A stretch of 64,000 nt of DNA from Symsagittifera roscoffensis. Its lineage: Eukaryota > Xenacoelomorpha > Acoela > Convolutidae. The stretch spans positions 52,282,312-52,346,311 of the forward strand of contig NC_087066.1 in assembly GCF_963678635.1 (NCBI RefSeq), read 5' to 3'. Every line of letters starts with the position of its first letter. The first letter of the stretch is position 1. The notes under the pieces were generated by a model. The model was not told the DNA's origin, made no database searches, and saw only the letters and a program-made list of their open reading frames with translations. The position numbers were made by a program, and so were the translations under genes. This document shows positions 45,801 to 51,800 of the stretch, one piece after another.

Positions 45801-48800
45801 TTTACTTTCCTTTGATCGTTCCGACAAAATTTTAACATGTTTAAAGACTTGTCTCTGGAATCCAGGAACATACAGACACAAAATTGTGCGCCTATCCAGT
45901 GCACAGTTTGACCTCGTAATGTTGAAAAAATTGATTCTCGGGGTTGAAAAAAAAAAGAAAATTTTACTTAAACTATGATTGTTTTATTTTGACCGACCAC
46001 GAAGTGGAAATGATCCTGGCAATTCTTTCCTTGAAAATTTGGTACTACAGATGACCCGAGATGACCGAAACTTCTTATCATACAATTCCCAGATATGAAA
46101 AACTTCTTGTCATACAATTCCATACAATGCTATACGTACAGAAAAATGTATGAAATCTCTATGATAAACATTTTCCCATAAATGAAAATTGTATGATAGG
46201 TGTTTTTCCATGAACCAAAAATTTTTTCTTTCTAAATTTATTTCTGAAAAATTTTCGGTTGTGTTTGCAGTCAAACGTAAATGACAAAGACCTTGGTTAC
46301 TCAAACCACCAAAAGTTGGACGGTTTTTGCATTTACAATGCATAGAAAATGACCTGAATTCGGCTGTCTTTCGCAATTGATATAAAAAAAGCAACAAACT
46401 TTTAGTTTTTGGCAAAATTTTTTAATGGTGATTATTTTAAATTTTTGAATTTTCAAACTATCAGACATTGATCAAGGCATATATAAACACCCCATGGAAA
46501 GGAAATAGGAATTTTCAGCATTTTTGAAGAAAAAAAATTAAATCAAAAGAAAATAAAAGCCAGTATTATCGTAACCAGGATTACGTTATGCACACAAAAA
46601 ATTATATTTTGCATGCAAAAAATTTTTTTTCAAAAAATATTTGTTTGCGTACGAAATTCGATTTGCGATTGAAAAAAAAACAAACAATTTTTGGGCCAAA
46701 TTTTCAAAATTACTTTCAAAATTTTTGTGTCGCCATCAAAAAAATGCCAGTCATACAATTTCCATATATGGGAATTGTATAATAAGCTTTTTTTTTTCAA
46801 AAAACGAAAACCTCGGTTTTTTTTTACCAGACTGTTTTATTAGAATCAAACAGCCACAGAAATAAGTTTATATCTTTTTCAACCATTTTTAAAAATTGTA
46901 CGAAAATTGTATGACAAGCATTTTTCCACACACTTGATGTATGGAATTGTATGATAAGCATTTTTGGTGTATGGAGGTCAACCCGGGGAACATCTAAAAC
47001 TAAGTCGTAAATTGAGCTATAGTAAACATTCTCGGGAAACTGCTTAGGAACTCTGACTGCTCACGAATCATTCCAGATTTGAGGTTAGCGAGTTATGTTT
47101 CAACCGGTGTCGGTCAAACACTAAGCCGAGTTTGGTCGAAAATCTTTGATCGAAAAAACCTGTAGTCGAAATCATAAACGAAAAATTAAATCGCGTCGGT
47201 CGAAACATAAAGTCGAACACATGTACAAAACCTAAAGTCGAGTCGATCGAAACTGAAGTAAAAAAACAGTCCAAACATGAAGTCGAACACAATGTTGAAA
47301 CAGTAAAACGATTCGGTCGAAACATAATGTCGAACACAAAATCACAACACATAGAGGAAACATAAAATCGAACACAAGTTTAGAAATTTAAAATCGCGTT
47401 ATTCGAACCATAGCGGTCAAACAAAAAGTCGACTGCAAAGCTGAACGTAATTTCGAACACAATGTCGAAACATAAAGTCGAATCGGCCAAAGCATGAGTT
47501 TGAAGACAAAATCGATACCTAAAGACGAAGATTCCAAGCATAACTGCATAACTGCGAAACTTAAAGTCGGACGTAAAGTCAAAAAAATAGTTGAACAAGA
47601 AATCGAAATTTAAAGTCGAAAACTAATTAGCAGTATAGATGAACACAAAATTGTTTCAAAGTCGATTCGATTGAAACAAAAAGTCGAAGACAGAATCAAA
47701 ACATATAGTCGGTTACAAAGACGAAAAATAAATTCGAACTCATAATAGCAGCATAGACGAACTCAAAATTGAGGCTTAAAATTGCGTCGGTTGAAACATA
47801 AAGTAGAACAAAAAGTCAAACAAAAATCGAATACAAAGTCGAAACCTAAACTTCGAAAAACTAAAGTCGAGTGTTTCAAAACAAAGTCGAGCCCAGACTA
47901 TTTATTTTACATCGATATTTTGATATTTTCGTCTGATTTTTTTCCGTCTGCTTGCCAAATTTTTCAATCAGTTGCAAATACGAAAATAAGCTAATATATG
48001 TGTTTTGAATGTGAATCTAGCAAGACCAGCATTTCTGCTGACTTCATACAGGACTGCCATCGAAGGCTTACACATGATCCCAACACGGCCTCAACACAAT
48101 AAAAAATGGCAAAAACTAAACAATAAAACAAAAATAATCAAATAAACACAGAAAAATTGAATGGAAAAACAGAACTTGAAGTTAGTTTAAAAATTTAGAA
48201 TTTTTTCGGATTTTTTTGGCAAAACTGTTTAAAAAAAACTAAATAATTTAAATACCTTGGCCTTAACTATTTCTGCAACACGCACAGTAATTGGGTGCAT
48301 GTAGAAGAGAATGTTACGACCGCGTTATTTTATGTTTTTTTTTTGCTTTTTTTTCACATAAAAACTTCTACAGATGTTTAAACCATGATATGATACTCAT
48401 TTAACTGTTAAACTGTTATTAACTATTTTTTTTAAAGTTAGGACAAGTCAAAAGTCATTGAAATATTAAATTGATATTAATCAATTCTCGATCAGGCTCA
48501 GAAAAGCAAAATAATTACGGCTTGTTTTTTGCCGACAACAAGAGAGCTTTTTTGGAATGTCTTTTTGAAATCCGTTTGCGACTGAAATGGCTTTGCTTTG
48601 TGATACTTCCCTTGATCGCGTACGATCACTTCCATCGTGCTTAAAATGTTGCGAAAAAAACCATCGGCATTGTCACTTCTTGTTCTTCGAGAGTGATGGT
48701 TGCAACTACTGAGTTTCATCATAACATTGTGTGATTAAGAAAGAAAAGCTGAATTTGTGTTTTAGTTCTCACTTCTACAAAATGTACGTGCAATATGCCA

Positions 48801-51800
48801 GAGAGTTCGATTCGAAAACCAACATGGTCGGCAATAAATGCATGCAGTGCAAGCCGAAGGGCACCGACCTCGTGTTCGTGATTGACGACTCGGGTTCCAT
48901 CTCCAGTAGCGAGTGGCGTATGATGATAAACTTCATGAAAGACTTCATCGACTCGCAGAAGATCGGACCGGATGCAGACCAGATGCGCGTCTCACTCACA
49001 TTCTTCAGCTCTCATTCCAAGACCGTCAATTATGACTACGCAGTTCTTCTTAGAAACGGTTAGAACGCTATTCTTGGCTTTTTTGCACCGGGTTGGTCAT
49101 CCTACAAAAAATTCTCTTATCTTAGAACTTCTTATAAGATTTGTAAAAAAAATTCCCTATCTGACAAACTTACAAAAATTTGAAAAAACTGATTTTTCAA
49201 AATGAATAAATATTTTGAGAACACCAGACTTTAAAAAGTTGCTTCCGACTAAATTTTAGTGATTCGATTTTTTCCCACAGTTCTCACAACTTTTCCCAGA
49301 AAAAAATGCCTATATAAACAATTAGTTTTAAGATTTCGCAAATGCTGCAGAAAACTGTACAGTTTATTCCAGCCCCATCCCCCTTATGAAATTACCATAT
49401 GAATGTGTCTAAAAACAGAATAGTTCACGCCATAAATTGCAAAAAAAGTAAATCAAACTCGTTCGCATTTTCAAATTGGCACAGCAACCGGCTTTTTATT
49501 TCCACTGTAAACTGTTTAAAGTGTCCCTAGAAAATGTTGTTTCGGTAAAAGTCAAATGGGACAAAAAAAATAAGCCCAAATCTCTTTTTCTATCGAAATC
49601 TACAATTATATTTTGACTACCTGCACTGAGGCTTCATGGATAATAATCGATTATAATGGATTTTCAAGGTCTGTTTCCATAAAACTTTAAATAAATAGAT
49701 AATTGATTACAAAACAAACAAAAAATAAATCATTCAAATCAAAATAATCGATCATAATGGATTATAATAGATTAAAATATGTTTTAATGGATTCTAATGA
49801 ATTATAATGAATCATAATTTATTTTCAGCATGAGCCTGGATAGTCTCAAAACTTGAACATTGCAATCGTTCAAGAGAGATTTACGTTTGGCTTGGGGTGA
49901 CTGGAGGTCGATGAGAGTTCAGGGGTGGTGGGGTGGTGTGTTTTTTTGGGGGAGATCGGCAAGTTTGGGGAGGGATGTTAAAAGTGAAAATGCGTAAAAC
50001 CGTTTTTTGGCCTGTTTTTTAACGTTTGAGTAATTAAAAAATTGTTGAAAACTTCCATGATGGGGATGGTGATTAATTGCAAGTACGGAGCACCAGGGAG
50101 GCTTGGGGACGGTTAGATGTGGGGGGCAGGTGGTGGGGAGGGGTAGGGGGTTAAACATTGAGGTATTTGGCTCATTTCCATCCCCCCCTCACATTTCAAT
50201 GTTTCCATTTCTTCAATTATCTTATTTGTTATTATGGCTGATTGCGTGTTGTTACGAAGTAAAGTATAAAAAGTAATAGTTAGATTGTTCACTATGCAAA
50301 ACTTCTTTACAATATTGCAACGTAAAACTAATTTTTAAAAATAATGGATGTATTGAAGACTCTTATGTAGGTCTTGATCAATTTTTTTGTTTTTTTTCCA
50401 GGAAAAGTTTTAAAAGTCTCTAATAACTACAGGTATGCATTCGTCCATATGAATGCAATTAGGTATAAATGAACTTTTTGGGTTCAGTTGAAATTCATTT
50501 GAAAAACGTGAACAATTTTTACTTTCGAAATTGAAATTAAAATTTTTAGATTTCCAGTGGAATAAAAACTTTACCTATCGATCCAGATTTCTCTAGTTGC
50601 TTTCACGTTATGAAAAAAACGCCAATTAGGAACTCGAGAAAATCAAAAAGCTTAAATTGCATCGGTTTTCGTTTTTGAAATTCGAAAAATGAGACTTTTT
50701 CAAAAAAGTCGCTGTTTTTATGTTTATTTGCGTTCAATACTTTTTTTCCAATCTTCGATTGGCAATGTTATATGTTTACTTGCGTGCATTATTCTTTTCC
50801 AATCTTCGATTGGCTATGTTTTAATATTCAAATTCAAATTTGTAGGGAGGGTAGAAAAGAGCCGGGTATTTCAGCTGGATATCGTTTTACATAAATAAAA
50901 TAGATGTAAGTAGGTTTAAAAATCCAGCAGCTTGTAACAAATTAACAAAAAATTTTAAGTCTTGCTGAAAATATGGAAACGCTTTAGACAGATTACAATC
51001 CAATGTAATCAGTTATAACGGATTTTAAAAGGGTTATAATTGATTTGAATTTTTTACAGTTACTGGATTATAATGGATTATTATCGCTTGTTTGATCGCA
51101 AAGTGTAATTATAATCGATTATAATGGCAACATTCTCGTCCAAGAAAATCTCTTATTTTCGATTATTATCAATGGAACCTCATTGTGGGTAGTTTCATTT
51201 TTTTAGTTGTAAACCTATCAAAAATATCTTTCCTGTTTTAAGTGTAAAGGAACGAAGTTTTTTTTCCTTCGAATAGGTCTGACTATTTTATGTTTTTTTT
51301 TCATTAAATCTTAAAACTTGTTCAAGAGCATATTCGGTTTTTCGCGGCGGAGTTTTGATTTTTCTAACTGCAGTTAATTTCCTTTGTTCAAAGCAGGAAA
51401 ACTCAGCTATCAAAAAGCAAAAGCGTAAAAATTACGAAAACTCGTTGACTTCTAGTCTCGATGACGGCTTCTAATTTTCTGAATGAAAGTTTTTGATTCA
51501 GTTGTCTTCTAATGGGATAGTTTTTTTGGAAATAATCTTACAGAATTCTTGCTGAATTTCGAAGAGCTTTGTTTTGATATATTTTTGCCTTTGAATTTCG
51601 AAAGCTGCAAAACTCCAAAAATTTACAAGCTGAGAAGTTCAAAATTATTTTATAAGACTTGTTGAACGTAGTTATGACTATTGTATAATTCGTGATGAGT
51701 TTTGTATTGGTCGCCATTGTTTTTGGTTGTTTTTTTTTTCCAGAAAAATGTCTTAAAGTTTGTTCAGACTGAAAGTTATTGTTTTCTTGTTTGGCTTTTG

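Noticed and set aside
47068-47598. Minus-strand open frames with repeated 'FDFMFRPTRF'-like motifs
   Set aside because: Direct translation of the TCGA-rich minisatellite; no start or splice context.
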